Shown here: positions 1-12,329 of the stretch, piece after piece | Layout: each line of letters opens with the position of its first letter | Numbering within the stretch: position 1 is the stretch's first letter | From: Channallabes apus | Lineage: Eukaryota > Chordata > Actinopteri > Siluriformes > Clariidae | Assembly: GCA_030522415.1 (NCBI GenBank) | Contig: CM060121.1 | Coordinates: forward strand, 1,434,976-1,498,975 | DNA length: 64,000 nt | Direction: 5' to 3' | Notes under the pieces: model-generated | What the model saw: only the letters and a program-made list of their open reading frames with translations | Told to the model about the DNA's origin: nothing | Databases searched by the model: none | Position numbers and translations under genes: made by a program

Positions 1-690
1 GTCTTTCTTGTGCTTGAAAATCAAAGTGGTCACTTAAATATGGTGTTATGTCCCAGTCTAGGGTCATACAGCAAAAGAATGGTTCAGGGTTCTATTTTAA
101 ACTGTATGGAAATGGTGGTATATGGCAGAAAGAACTAGATCCAATCATTAACTGATGAAATAATGAGGTGTGTATATACTGTACAAACACACACACACAC
201 ACACACACACCAGGAGGAGGATCAGATTCAGGATGGACCCAGGCCAAAATAATAAACAAAATGGTATTTATATTTAGTAGCTAGATTACCTGCAAAACAA
301 AAAAAACACACAAAGAAAAATACAGGTACCTTCCCGGACTCCCTAAACCAAAAACAATGAAATTATCTACAAATATATACAAAGACCAACCAAACCAAAG
401 GGACAAAGCAATAATCAAAGTCAATTGGAGGCAAAAAGTCAAAACCGGAATACACAACCAAATATCAAAACGCCAAAATCACAACCTCTTTCCTCTTTCC
501 CGCGTCTCTCTCCGGTTTATATATGGTCGCGCTAGTCGATGACGTCACTCAGGGCGGAAGCGACCGTGTGGAAGGTCAGGAAGATGCCGATGTCAGAAAA
601 CCTGGAGTGGAGTCTGGAGCGGCGCGCGACCAGGACATGATACACACACGCGGCGCAACGGAGCATTTATACAAAGCATAATATTTTTAT
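1..690. other. Non-coding start of window
   Basis: I recognise no gene here. There is an (AC)n run at about 185-211. The stretch at about 480-660 is richer in CpG, but no exon or promoter can be argued. The short ORF at 357-542 has no recognisable protein features. Confidence 0.4.
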
Positions 691-900
691 TAATTTATTA
701 TTTTATCATTTTCATTCATTTATTTTTTACTCAGTAGCGAATATGATTTAAAATGTAGCGAATTACAATACTTCAAACAAAACGTACTTAAGTAAAAGTT
801 AAATTACAGATTTTTAAAACTACTTGTAGAAATACACAAAAAAAGCTACTCAATTACAGTAACGCGAGTAAATGTAATTCGTTACTTTCCACCTCTGACC
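690..900. repeat. Dispersed DNA-transposon-like repeat (MITE-type)
   Basis: AT-rich segment ending in a stretch about gaining and losing TTACTTT/AGTAACG motifs ('gtaattcgttactttccacc' at about 877-896). I recall this pattern as the end of a very common non-autonomous fish repeat. No terminal inverted repeat could be paired inside the window, so the boundaries are approximate. Confidence 0.35.
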
Positions 901-2401
901 AGGGAGAATGTAAATATGCAGGTGTACGTGAGAACAGAGAATAAATATAATGTGAACGCTGGCCAGCGCTGGGTGGCACCGGGTGCTTTAAAAACCAAAC
1001 GAAAAGCCCCTCCTTTTTCTTCTTGCTACCTTGCTAACATTCGTAGGACCCATGGTGGTGTGTTTGCACTAAATCTTGTACAAAATGCAAATAAATAAAA
1101 TGTAAACTCACTTCGCTTGGCTTTCCATTGTTGCATGCAAGGTTTGAACGGCTCCCAGTCGCGCACACAACTTAGCCGGCGCTCGGTTTGGCTTGATTCA
1201 TTCTTATACCGGAAATTCTTCTTATGCCGAGGCAAATTTCTTGCTACGTAAATCTCCGTCCTTAATGTGTATGTCAAGATACCATTGTAATGGAAACCTG
1301 AAAACAATGTTCACCAGCTCAAGACAATTTCGTTCTAGAGACAAAACCACACTAAATGGTTACCAATAGTTTTGTCATGTTTAGCTTTGAGTCCATGTTC
1401 CAATAAAATAAACTAGGAAACATTTTATATTGAAATGGGTCGCATTTGTCCTGATCAGAAGAAGAGGGTTAATGTGTGTTCCGAGAACAACTAGGGGACA
1501 CAGAAGCCCGGAAACATACTGTAGGTACTTTTAAACATCTGCACGTAAAACTAACACACTAAAGCTAACGTCACTTAGGGGACTGGACTGGATTTATAAT
1601 CTTCAGCAGATCTGATCTGTGGCTGATGAAATGTGTAAGTGTGGATCTGCAGGACGTGGACCTCATTTCATCCGGACCTTAAAAACGTCCAGGAGTTTCC
1701 TAGTGAACACCAACGAGAAAACAGCTTCCATAAATCAAACCCCAAACAGCACCAGGGATCATTTAAAGGTTTTTTTTACAGCTTCATATATTTTCTCTGT
1801 CACTATATAAGCGTCTCTTATAAAGTCTTCAGAGACGTCGGGTTTATTGTGCACTCGCTCTGCTTCACTTCATTTTCTTCTGGTAAGAGACTTTTCTCTT
1901 TCACCTGTGAGGCAGAAGCCTGAGCGTAACATCGGTTCGAGATGTTCACTCGTTAATGTAAGTTTATCAGAGTGTGTAACTTATTCCATCATGATCATTA
2001 GAGGAGTAACTGCAGTCCAGACCAGATTTTTATAATTCAGTTCCTTTTAAGATTTACGTTGCCAGATAAAAAAAAAACTTTTTGAGTTTGTTATCGATAA
2101 TTTGTTAAAAAAAAAAAAAGTTGGTGATGATTCTTTTGGACTTTTGTGTGTGAGTTCGTTCACCCTGACCAATGTCACCGTGTAAGACCTCTGAAAGAAA
2201 AACAATCTTTTAATCTCGACCGGTTCATTAATTGCAGCAGGATGAGTGCAGGCGTATTGGACTTTCTCTTTTTTAGTCCTTTTTTATTTAATTTGCAGAG
2301 CCAACCACTATCTCTTCATCTCTCGCCTCTTTCTCCACCCACATTATTCCACAAATTGCAATTCCGAGGTGCTTTTTTAGATTAACGAGTCCGTGCACGA
2401 T

Positions 2402-2437
<36 letters not shown>

Positions 2438-2832
2438 ACAAATTCAGATGAGTCTTTTGGAGAATTGAACATGACTGAAAATCCTACACTCTGTGTTCAC
2501 ACCAGCAAGTGAGATGGTTAAATGTTTTACAGATATGCGAGATGACACGATGATTTCAGCATTTTTTTTTCTAATCTAAACTATCCTATGTCTTGTGAGA
2601 TCATGTAACATCTGATGTTTTCATATTTCCAACTCAAAATGTTATTTTCCATATTGCTTACATTAGCAAGTCACTCACTGCTGCTGTTCTTGCTTGTGGG
2701 CGTGGCCTCTCCACCATTTTTTAAAATTAAAATCATGATAAATTATAAAGTGCACTAATGCAGCATATCTTTACCTTTTTAGATTTTTATACCTCACAGT
2801 TTACAATTATATTTTGTACATTCTGTAAATCC
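900..2832. other. Gene-free stretch, no feature assigned
   Basis: Only short chance ORFs. A (GA)n run follows at 2405-2434 and homopolymer A/T runs are present. The motif 'ccgaggcaaatttc' at about 1224-1241 recurs at about 3955-3970, which suggests shared old repeat sequence. Nothing else can be supported. Confidence 0.4.
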
Positions 2833-2851
2833 ATATTTTTTAAATATTTCT
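2833..2851. repeat. Target-site duplication of RTE LINE, left copy
   Basis: Identical 19-mer recurs at 3745-3763, directly abutting the other end of the LINE fragment. It defines the insertion boundaries. Confidence 0.75.
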
Positions 2852-3744
2852 CTTCTTCTTTGTCTTTCGGCTGTTCCCTTTCAGGGGTCGCCACAGCGAA
2901 TCATCTGCCTCCATCTAACCCTATCCTCTGCATCCTCTTCTCTCACACCAACTAACTTCATGTCCTCTCTCACTGCATCCATAAATCTCCTCTTTGGTCT
3001 TCCTCTAGACCTCCTGCCTGGCAGTTCCAACCTCAGCATCCTTCTACCGATATATTCACCATCTCTCCTCTGAACATGTCCAAACCACCTCAATCTGGCC
3101 TCTCTGACTTTATCTCCAAAACATCTAACATGGGTTGTCCCTCTGATGAACTCATTCTTGATCCTATCCATCCTTGTCACTCCCAAAGAGAACCTCAACA
3201 TCTTCAGCTCTGCTACCTCTAGCTCTGCCTCCTGTCTTTTCTTCAGTGCCACTGTCTCTAAGCCGTAGAGCATCGCTGGTCTCACCACTGTCCTGTACAC
3301 CTTTCCTTTCATTCTTGCTGATACTCTTTTATCGCACAACACACCTGACACTTTTCTCCACCCATTCCAACCTGCCTGTACTCGTCTCTTCACCTCCTTT
3401 CCACACTCTCCGTTGCTCTGAACCGTTGACCCCAAGTATTTAAAGTCCTGCACCTTCTTTACCTCTGCTCCCTGTTCCTCTTGGGTTCCTCTCATTCACA
3501 CACATGTATTCTGTCTTGCTGCAGCTAACCTTCATTCCTCTGCTTTCCAGAGCGTACCTCCATCTCTCCAAATTTTCTTCCACCTGTTCCATGCTCTCGC
3601 TACAGAGCACAATGTCATCTGCAAACATCATAGTCCATGGAGACTCCTGTCTAACCTCATCTGTCCTCCTGTCCATCACCAGAGCAAACAAAAAGGGGCT
3701 TAGAGCCGATCCTTGATGCAGACCCACCTCCACCTTGAACTCTT
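2852..3744 (-). mobile_element. 5'-truncated RTE-clade LINE fragment
   Basis: The minus strand encodes the end of a non-LTR reverse transcriptase in two frames: 3733-3440 with the motifs HQGSALSPFLFALVMD and FADDIVLCS (catalytic FADD), then 3495-2881 with the C-terminal region (KVQDFKYLGS, RLRWFGHVQRR). A frameshift near 3470 inactivates it. The 3' end reads into a GAA-rich tail at about 2852. The insertion is flanked by a 19-bp direct repeat (atattttttaaatatttct at 2833-2851 and 3745-3763), the expected target-site duplication. Clade is assigned from protein motifs recalled, not from an alignment. The element is cut at its 5' end, as usual for LINEs. Confidence 0.8.
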
Positions 3745-3763
3745 ATATTTTTTAAATATTTCT

Positions 3764-4640
3764 ATTTTAACAATATTTTATTTAGTAATTTTTGTTAAAT
3801 TTTACATTCCTTACTTACACAAAATGCAAAAATAATATTTAAAAAAAAAAAAAAATAACTTAAAATAAAATATATATATATTTTTTTTATTTCTTGCAGG
3901 AATTGTTGTAGGGAGTTTGCCTCGCTATCAAGCGAGCTGAATATGTTTCACATGCCGAGGCAAATTTCAGTTTTTAAGGCAAAAATTATTTTTAAGCGGG
4001 GCGTTCGTATGGTACAGCTATAACATGTTCAGTGAGTGAGGAACCAAACATCACGGCTCTCTGTCACACACGTACGTACAGTAGATAATGAACAGTAGTG
4101 TGCCAGGTGGTTGTGTGAGTGAGGATTACACTGCGTGTGAGGAGTGAGGGGATGTGATCAGAACTTCATTTACTTTAGTGATAAAGTTCAGCTCTGGGGA
4201 TTAAGTGCAGATTTAAATAACAGGATTTAAATCCTGACACAAATCTCACTCTCATACAGTAGAAGACCTCCGAAACGCCCGTCTGTTCTCCTAAAGGGTG
4301 CCGAACACCTCCATGATGATTCGACAAGGTACTCTAGGATTGAAAAAGGGGCGTGGCCAATGGGTAAAGGAGGCAAGTTTGTTTTTTTTCTCATAAGAAG
4401 CTGTATTTGTCTCTACAGTGTGTTTATGATAAGAATCCAAGACAGTTCTACCACTTCCTGCACACACACACACACACACACACACATAGCGAGAGAATAC
4501 ACAGGTCAGAAGACTTTTTATGACTGCAGGGAAATAAACAACACTCAGTCGTGTGAGAGCCTCAGAGAGCAATCACAGCTTATAAAGCTCTATAAAAGTC
4601 TAACGGCTACTGCTGCTGACTAACAAGTGTCCTGAATAAC

Positions 4641-4683
<43 letters not shown>

Positions 4684-4930
4684 TGAGGTTTTGGCCAAGA
4701 AAGGTAACTCAAGGAATGAAAAGAAATTAAAATGGCGCTGATCGATGACACGCAGGTGAGAACATTCATCACTTCCTCTCTCTCTCCTTCTGTGTTTCCC
4801 CTTAGAGAGAGAGAGAGAGAGAGAGAGAGGGAAAGGGGGAAAATCAAGAAAAGGTAGAGAGAATGAAATAATATCTAACTGTTTTTTTAATATGTGGATT
4901 TTTAAAAGTACTGATGGATTTATTATCATG
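3764..4930. other. Gene-free stretch with microsatellites
   Basis: Contains (CA)n at 4460-4486 and 4640-4679 and (GA)n at about 4804-4829. No gene found. The ORFs reading through these arrays are artefacts of the dinucleotide repeats. Confidence 0.5.
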
Positions 4931-4939
4931 TACACTTGA

Positions 4940-4940
4940 C

Positions 4941-5005
<65 letters not shown>
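4940..5005 (+). repeat. (GATA)n microsatellite
   Basis: About 16 uninterrupted copies of a four-base unit, agat/gata. Long pure tetranucleotide arrays like this are usually highly variable in length. Confidence 0.95.
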
Positions 5006-5156
5006 TTATATTTAATAATGTTTGAAATATATTTTATTTAGTATTCAGTCGCCCTGAACATCGCTCGACTTAAACCTCTGATCATCGGCTCTGTAATAAA
5101 TCTCATCAATATATCAGAAATCAGATTTGATTTTAAAACTTTCTGTGCAGGTGAAG

Positions 5157-5278
5157 GGGGACGAAGGGGAACAGCGGGGACGAAGGGGAACAGCGGGGAC
5201 GAAGGGGAACAGCGGGGACGAAGGGGAACAGCGGGGACGAAGGGGAACAGCGGGGACGAAGGGGAACAGCGGGGACTC
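5157..5278 (+). repeat. 19-bp G-rich tandem repeat (about 6 copies)
   Basis: Unit gacgaaggggaacagcggg, about 6.3 nearly perfect copies. Each unit carries two runs of four G on the plus strand, so the array fits the pattern of consecutive G-quadruplexes. The proline-rich ORF on the opposite strand (5038-5313) is a by-product of the repeat, not a gene. Confidence 0.9.
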
Positions 5279-5299
5279 ATGCTAATGTCCTCCTGTTTT

Positions 5300-5981
5300 A
5301 CTCCAACTTTCATTGTTATTCAACAATAAACTTTTAAATTAAACATTTTTTTTAAGTGAAAAAAGTAAAACAAAACAAAATCTGGTACCAAAGTGATATT
5401 AGTTAATAAAAGGTTAGTGTTTGTCAGTTCAGATTCATTGACTTGAAGCAAATTTAATGAAATCAAAACAGATCAATGACTGAATGATTGACATCAGGAT
5501 CACTTTTTCAGTTTGTTTAAAAATAAAAGAGCAGCAGTTTTAATAGATTATTATGGATTTGCTTTGGGGTTTATTTGTTTTTCCAAGTTCAGACACAAGC
5601 GAGAAGCTGTTGTTTAGGACGTTTAGTTTGATCAGTAAAAGTCAGATGTAAGTTAAATGATTTTGACAGAAATTAGTGCATTATTTAATCAGTTTTTAAT
5701 CAGTTAGCCTTATTAGAGATACTGTATGTTTACCAGAATTAAGAAAACAAAAACACCAAACAGGCCACACCCACAAGAGACACACCTCCACACACCCACA
5801 AGAGACACACCTCCACACACCCACAAGAGACACACCTCCACACACCCACAAGAGACAAACTGAAGTTAGCAACTTGCTAGATTGAACTGAAGATAGAAGT
5901 ATAATTATTCTTTCCAGCCCTGAAGTTTGTGTCTAACAAGACGTACAGATTTCCTCCAACACCCCTTACACACACACACAT

Positions 5982-6014
<33 letters not shown>

Positions 6015-8530
6015 AACTAATGAGCTTAGAACCATTTTCAGTTTGTACAGGTCATCGCGAGTCCGTATCCACACACACAAGCGCAGAAATCAAAGTGTTC
6101 TCCTAATTGAATCACACAAGCCTCGCTGATAAACAAGCTGCTTCGTGCCGCGCTCCACTATTTGAAGTTGAAGAATCTCGCGGCTCTTCGCACCGCCTCC
6201 CTCCTCCTCCGCGTCTCTCCTCCAGCACTTCACTCGAGCAATAAAGGCCTTTTCATCCTGAACAGGGTCAGAAATAACAAGGTACTGACTGTACGGCCCG
6301 TGTTTAAACAGCAGCACCTGACTTGCATTTGTTTGTTTGTTTGTTTGTTTGTTTGTTTGTATGAATAAAAGCTTCTCTGCGGGTAGAGAAGTAGACGATT
6401 TGAGTCGCGTAAAAATGAAAAGCATTTCAGGGCATTTAGTTGCTCAGCATCGGACGTCTGGAAGATATGATTAATACTTGGACAATTGTTTTCTTTTGAC
6501 TGAGTCACTCGGATGAATCATTGCTTTTGTTTTATCCATAACTGACCTGGTAGATTTATGTAAGATTTACTTAATAAATTTATACGTTTATTTATTCAAA
6601 AGTCAAATGTGCCAATCTGAGGAATTTCTGACGTTTGACTCAGTCAATCATTTTGGTCGTGATTCCAACCAAACCTACGATTTTCTTTCTTGTTGTTTAA
6701 CAAATCACGTTTTTTTTTTCTCTCTTTCGGTTAAAGCCCAGATCAACTCCTTCACCACTCAGTAAATCATTCTATTAATCATCAAATCTTTTCTTCATGA
6801 ATCTTTTCATGTGGCTCCTTTAATCGGTCTAATCAGCTGCGTTCAGTGATTCCTGTCTGTTCTGAATCAACATTCATGTCCAGTGTTTTAGTGACTTTTC
6901 TAAACATGGACATCTGATTATTGTATATAACAACACACAACTGGATCGGATATAAAGTACAGAAACTCATTATGAATAATGATGATCATAATTGATTATG
7001 AATTCTTGTTGCCATGGTTACGTCATTAGATGTTACGTCATTAGATAGAATATTTATTCTAGATCCAACACAATCTTACACGTGCTAAATCATAACATAT
7101 TTAACTTAAGGTTAGCGGTTAGCTTAAGGGGCGGGGTTAGCGTTTGTGTTTTTCGTCCATGACCTCGTCATTCTTCTTTGTTGAAATTCCTGAGCTGAGT
7201 TCGACTTTAGCGGTGTCCTGATGTAAGAAACGATTTAATTAACGCACACCTACGAGTTTATAATTCTGAGTAAAAGCGATACAGCACTTCATGCTAATTT
7301 AGATAATTAATTTAGATGACTTTGGGTTTTGTGTTATCTGGTTTTCATGTAATGCAGATTAAATGTTCAGTCTAAAGTGACGGACTGCCTGTGACACGTC
7401 TTGAAGAAATTATAGATTTTTTTTTTTTGCAGGTGGAGTAAAAACATCCTAGCTATAATTTTACACTATAAAAAAGAAAATATAGTTTTTGGCTTATCGT
7501 CCAATCCTGTGACATCATATTGACATTCTTCTCTGTCGTACAGGTCAGCGACACGGGTAAGAAGTTAATGTTTCAGGCTGTGTATTTGTCTGTTTCAGCT
7601 CTCTCCGTTACACTCAGTCGGCCAGATCAATAAAGAAAGAGCAGAATTTATTCTTTAGTCAGCCATCTATCTGCTTCTCCTCGACCCTCTTACACTGAGA
7701 CGTACTAAAATAAGCCGTCTACTGATATTAATATTGGATGAGATCAGTGGACACTAATGTATTCAGCACCCTCTCCACCCTTGGGGAAATATTAATCGCT
7801 GTTATCTTTGTACTGTAACTCCGTCTCTGCAGGATATTGAAATACACCCTGCACTAATAAGCAAATAACAACGAGTCTTCTGCTTTGTATTAGGATAAAA
7901 AGAATGTCAGCACAGACACAGCGGTGCGAGCGCAGCACACGATGATGAAAGAGCTGCACTGTTAATATTAGAGAAGTTAATAATCTTCATGCATCCTCTG
8001 CCTCCTCGGCTAGACGTAGGTTTTTTTTTGCGCTCAGGTCTCCTTGACTGAACCGGTGATAACTTCAACACAACAGATTGCAAATAAAAACATTAATGGA
8101 TTCATCACAACTTTGCTCCATAGCTCGTAAGTTTCTGTTTACACGTTTAGACGATAGAGTGTACGGTTCTATAAGGAGCACTGATCTCTAATCTACACCC
8201 AGGTGAGCCGGGGATCATTTTCACTCGGGTTCCTCTCAAGGTTTTCTCCCTCATGTTGACTGGTTGGAGGTTTTCTCCACCACCACCACCATCGCCCCTG
8301 GCTTGCTCATGAGGGACAAATGTATTTAATTTCTCCCAAAACAGGATCATCTCGACTACTGTTGAAAGGACAAACAAAGTTTTTATCTCAGTGTACCCAA
8401 GGTTCCTGAATCAGATTTATTTTCAGTTTATATACAGTACAATAAACACTCCATCCATCCAGGAGCCTCTGTGGGACCGCGGAGGCCAACAGTGATTACT
8501 TCTGTATTTATTCCCATTTTTACACTTGTA
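5300..8530. other. Gene-free stretch, mostly unassigned
   Basis: No exon can be argued. It holds a 25-bp tandem repeat (5768-5862), (CA)n at about 5984-6013 and (GTTT)n at about 6329-6360. The segment at about 7690-7960 is repeat-free, of balanced composition and rich in TAAT and AATATTAAT-type motifs. It could be a conserved non-coding element, but conservation cannot be seen from one sequence. Confidence 0.4.
5768..5862 (+). repeat. 25-bp tandem repeat (about 3.8 copies)
   Basis: Unit acccacaagagacacacctccacac repeated nearly perfectly almost four times. It has no coding potential. Confidence 0.9.
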
Positions 8531-8539
8531 GCAGGACCA

Positions 8540-8725
8540 CCAGTCGCGCATTCACACACTACGGGCAATTTAGGAATGCCAATCAGCATGTCTTTGGACT
8601 GTGGGAGGAAACTGGAGCACTTGAAGGAAACCCACCAAGCATGTGGAGAACATGCACAACTCCACATACAAACCCTGAGGTGGGAGTCGAACCTGAACCC
8701 CGGAGGTGCAATTCGACAGTGTTAA
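8540..8725 (-). mobile_element. Degraded tRNA-derived SINE (Mermaid-like)
   Basis: In reverse orientation it carries the core words of the intact SINE copies at 29712, 52455 and 61450: 'ggactgtgggaggaaac', 'gaaacccaccaagca' and the B-box region near 8690. It lacks the (GAAT)n tail and has many substitutions, so it is an old copy. Confidence 0.75.
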
Positions 8726-8927
8726 CAATACCACACAATACATACTGCACAAACGTTATTGGAAGTCATGTCTCATGTGACTTTAAATGCCCCCTAGTGG
8801 TCGAATTTATTTTTTAAATTTATTTTTTATCATTCAGAATTTTTCTTTCCATCCCAGAAGTCTTGGGCTAATTCCTGATACTTTACGGCTTATCGCAAAA
8901 AAACCTATTTGGCAGCAAATTCTATAC

Positions 8928-9374
8928 TTTAGGGCCTCCAGGTGGCGCAGTGGTAAAGTGATCACCCTATCATCCGGAGATCGCTGGTTCGATTCCCAGG
9001 TGATGCTGTAACCTCTCGCAGCCGGAGGTCTAGAGAGAGCTGATTGGCTGAGCTTTCTCAGAGGGGAGGGATGAGAGGGACTTAGTGCTCACATTAATCA
9101 CAGGTCTACGGCCAATCAGGGGCGTCTGTGAGCTCGCGCACGTGGAGGGAGCGGATAGCGCTGTCCTCCGAGTGTGTTACTCCGCCCCTAACGGTGCCTG
9201 AGCGAGCAGAAAAGATGCGGTCGGTCGGCGTCATGTGGTTCGGAAGGAAAAACGTGATAGTCTTCGGTCCTTCTGACTGAGTGGTAGTAGTCGCCTTAAT
9301 GTGGAGCCCCCTAGTGACTGGGAGGAATTGGACACGACTAAATTAGGGAGAAAATCGGTGGGAAAAAATTTATT
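8928..9374 (+). mobile_element. Second SINE family, tRNA-headed, with TSD
   Basis: Starts with a Pol III promoter of tRNA type: A-box-like 'tggcgcagtggtaaagtg' at about 8942 and B box 'ggttcgattccc' at about 8986. A unique body of about 350 bp follows, then an A-rich tail. It is flanked by an 11-bp direct repeat, aaattctatac, at 8917-8927 and 9375-9385. Its body is unlike the Mermaid-type SINE, so it is a separate family; no other copy lies in the window. Confidence 0.75.
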
Positions 9375-9828
9375 AAATTCTATACATTAGATAAGATAAT
9401 AGATAAATGTTTGTCAAAACAGAATCCAGTGGGCGGAGTCTAACCTGATCTATAAACTTGTGCATTTATCTTTTTTTTTCTCTTTTAAGAAAAGAAATTC
9501 AGCAGTAAAGTAATACTCATGCCTTTTTAAAAAAGACAAAACCACAATGTGGGAGGAGTTTCATCAAGTCTAACAACACCCCTACACCCCCCCCCCGGGA
9601 TGCCTGAGGTCCTTCACTTTATGTGTTGTCATTATGAGTGTGTTATAACTCCGTCCCGCTGGCGTTGCCACGGGGATCGATAGGAGTAGATCGATTGAAG
9701 GAGTGCGACGAGCCTGGCCCGCATCCAACAGGGCTTTTCTCAGATGAATAACCGACTCGAGCGCCGGCCCGCAGTTAACAAGTCAACGTTTAATTGATAA
9801 CCAGCGTTTAAAGGAGCGGGTTTAACCT

Positions 9829-9870
9829 TGCTGGGGGGGGGGGCAAAGGGGGGATGGGGGGTGGCTGCTT
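9829..9870 (+). repeat. G-run cluster with quadruplex potential
   Basis: Successive runs of about 11, 6 and 6 G within 40 bases, followed by further GGGG runs. This satisfies the simple G-quadruplex pattern on the plus strand. Confidence 0.7.
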
Positions 9871-9982
9871 GAGTATGAGGGGCTTGTTCGAGAGTTGGGG
9901 TGGCAGGGAGTAAATGCTGGAGTAGGCATTTACTGCATGCCATCAGTCAAGGATGGGGGGAGCAGGGAGGACGGGAGGGAAG

Positions 9983-10018
<36 letters not shown>

Positions 10019-10859
10019 TGGAATGACAGGGATAGAGAGGAGTGGCTGGCAGAGATAGAGGCGACAATGACAAACTAGACAACAGCAGTGACAAATGACA
10101 AAAGACTCACTGGCGGCCGGATTAAAGACAATGAACACAGGATGATGAAGGACTGGAGGAAGAGACAAAGAAAGGAAGAAAGCACAGGACAAGAAATACA
10201 TCCTGTTCAGAAATACACGCTTGTGTTTTTATCATAAAATATTATCGTGACCCTGATACTGTATGAGCAATCAAATAAAACCAGGAATAAAACTGATTAA
10301 AATAAACACGAGTGTGAGCGTGTGTGTGTGTGTGTGTGTGTGTGTAGTACATCCTGTTGTGTCCTTCTTAAAGACAGAAAGCTTTTGTGTTTTTGTACCG
10401 CTCCGCCCGATCCTGGTTCCCTCTACACGACTGTACACTGTAGGTTTAACCCACGTTATCGTTCTTGATTTATGATTATGGATTGCCCTAATTTAAACCA
10501 GCCTCCTTCCTGAAATTTGTGGATTTGGCAAAAATAAACCCGCTGCTGAGTTACACATCTTTGTCTGGCTACAGTTGCTGCAGTTAAGTATTTCACTATT
10601 GTCTTGAGTTAATTAATTCATGGTAGTTTTTTGCCAGACAGCACAGTTAAAACTCACACCAGCACAACAAAGGAAGAGAGCACTGTGTGTACATGTGCAA
10701 TAAAACCTGCTTACACTGGACTAGAAAACGTAGCTAAGCTAACTCACTGCGCTAACGTTGGCTGGATTAGCCAGAGAAGACCAGGAGCCTAACAGTGACT
10801 ATTTATTAAATGTTTTTAGGATTCCCTGATCTAAAGTCATGTGACATGTTATACTGTAA

Positions 10860-10925
10860 GTGTTTAGCGTTAGCATTAGTGTTAGCACTCTCTCCGTTTT
10901 TTCTTCGTTCGTTTGCTGAAAATCC
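10860..10925 (+). repeat. Dispersed repeat, copy 1
   Basis: About 65 bp containing 'attagtgttagcact', 'cttcgtt' and 'aaatccatc' in the same order as at 15862-15925. The two copies are roughly 85 percent alike by eye. Family unknown. Confidence 0.6.
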
Positions 10926-12292
10926 ATCGCTCTCTTCAAACTTCCTACACATTTCACGGCCGATCCGGACTCGGAGCAGGATCGCGTCCCTAAAGCCCCA
11001 GGAACACTTTCTCTGAATCTCAGCTGATAAAAGTCAGCACATTCTTTCCACACCGTGTCAAACTCACTTACACAGGACACATCAGCGAGTTACAAAGTCG
11101 ACAGCTTTAATTCCCCGACGTACGCCGAGTCTCTTCGCTAAAGCCGACCTGTAACTGAAGTCAGGTTTACGCAGACGTCTGAAACAAAACCATTACAGGA
11201 AAAAAAAAAGTGCTGTGAAGTGAAAAGTGTGTTGAAGTATATTTAAAGTTCGAAAGTTTCAAGCTTGCGGTGTCAAATCACCTTTAATGGCAAATCATGG
11301 TGTCATCTCTCCGTGCCGATGATCTTAAACGCGTAATTATCTCCGCTGTATCGGCTCTGAGGACAGACAGGCGGCGTTCTCACCCCATGCACAGATCTCT
11401 TGAATATTTAATCTCACACCTTCACACACTGCTGACAAGAATCCCCGTCATACCTCCAGCACTCCAGCATCGTTCCTTAGCTGGAATTAATTCCTTTTTT
11501 ATTTCATTTTAAAGCAAAAATATATTGATGCTTGTTAAAGTGATAGCACTGATACGGTAAATAAAACACAATCAGTACATTTATCACTATTACTGTATAT
11601 TAATTTATTAGCGTTAGTTCGCGTCGTTGCGGTTAAAGGGTTTGTAGAAATAGTTAAAAGATTAAATCTTAAAATAATCTGCTGATCTTTAATGATGTTA
11701 TTATTTCAGACTGAAGCCAACGTACATGTGGACAGAACATTACGTAGTACACTAAGTTGTCCTTCTTTGGTGCTCAGACAAATACACTCCCTGTTCGGTA
11801 ATCGGAGAGAGAATCACAGATGAGAAATGGAAAAAGTCGATCAGATAAAGATGAAGTTTTGTCTTAAAACGACTCCAGCGTGTTAAAATTCACTTATACC
11901 ACTTCAGCGCTGTTATTTCAGACAAAGTGAAAATATCAACTAATCCCAGTCAAAATATTCACTTTATCTTTTCTAATTAATATCTATTGGTGCAGGTGTT
12001 TGTTTACATTGAGACAGTAGCGCATTAGTAGATTATTATACAGTAGATTATTAAACATGGCACTGTGTAAATTCTGTCCAGCGGTCTATAGACACGCCCA
12101 CAGTTTGGCGAATGTGCAGTACAAACAGATTAGTTGTTCCGGTTTGTAATTTGGAACAAAACTGCTCATAACTTCACTTCTACGCAACATTTTGATTTCA
12201 TTTATGGTGCAGGTTTAACTTCAGCCAAATACCGGATAAAGGAAAAGTGAAGTTTCATTCAGTTTTGGGTGATATTGTGACAAAATCTAGCA

Positions 12293-12329
12293 GACAGACA
12301 GACAGACAGACAGACAGGCAGACAGACAG
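12293..12329 (+). repeat. (CAGA)n microsatellite
   Basis: About nine copies of the tetranucleotide caga/gaca with one interruption. Confidence 0.9.

Noticed and set aside
2881..3495. Host reverse-transcriptase-like gene
   Set aside because: It is the tail of an RTE LINE with a target-site duplication, a frameshift and no host exon structure.
4600..4935. Proteins with poly-(CV) or poly-(HT) tracts here and at many other sites
   Set aside because: They are readings of (CA)n and (TG)n microsatellites in all frames.
5038..5313. Proline-rich protein on the minus strand
   Set aside because: It is entirely the complement of the G-rich 19-bp tandem repeat.
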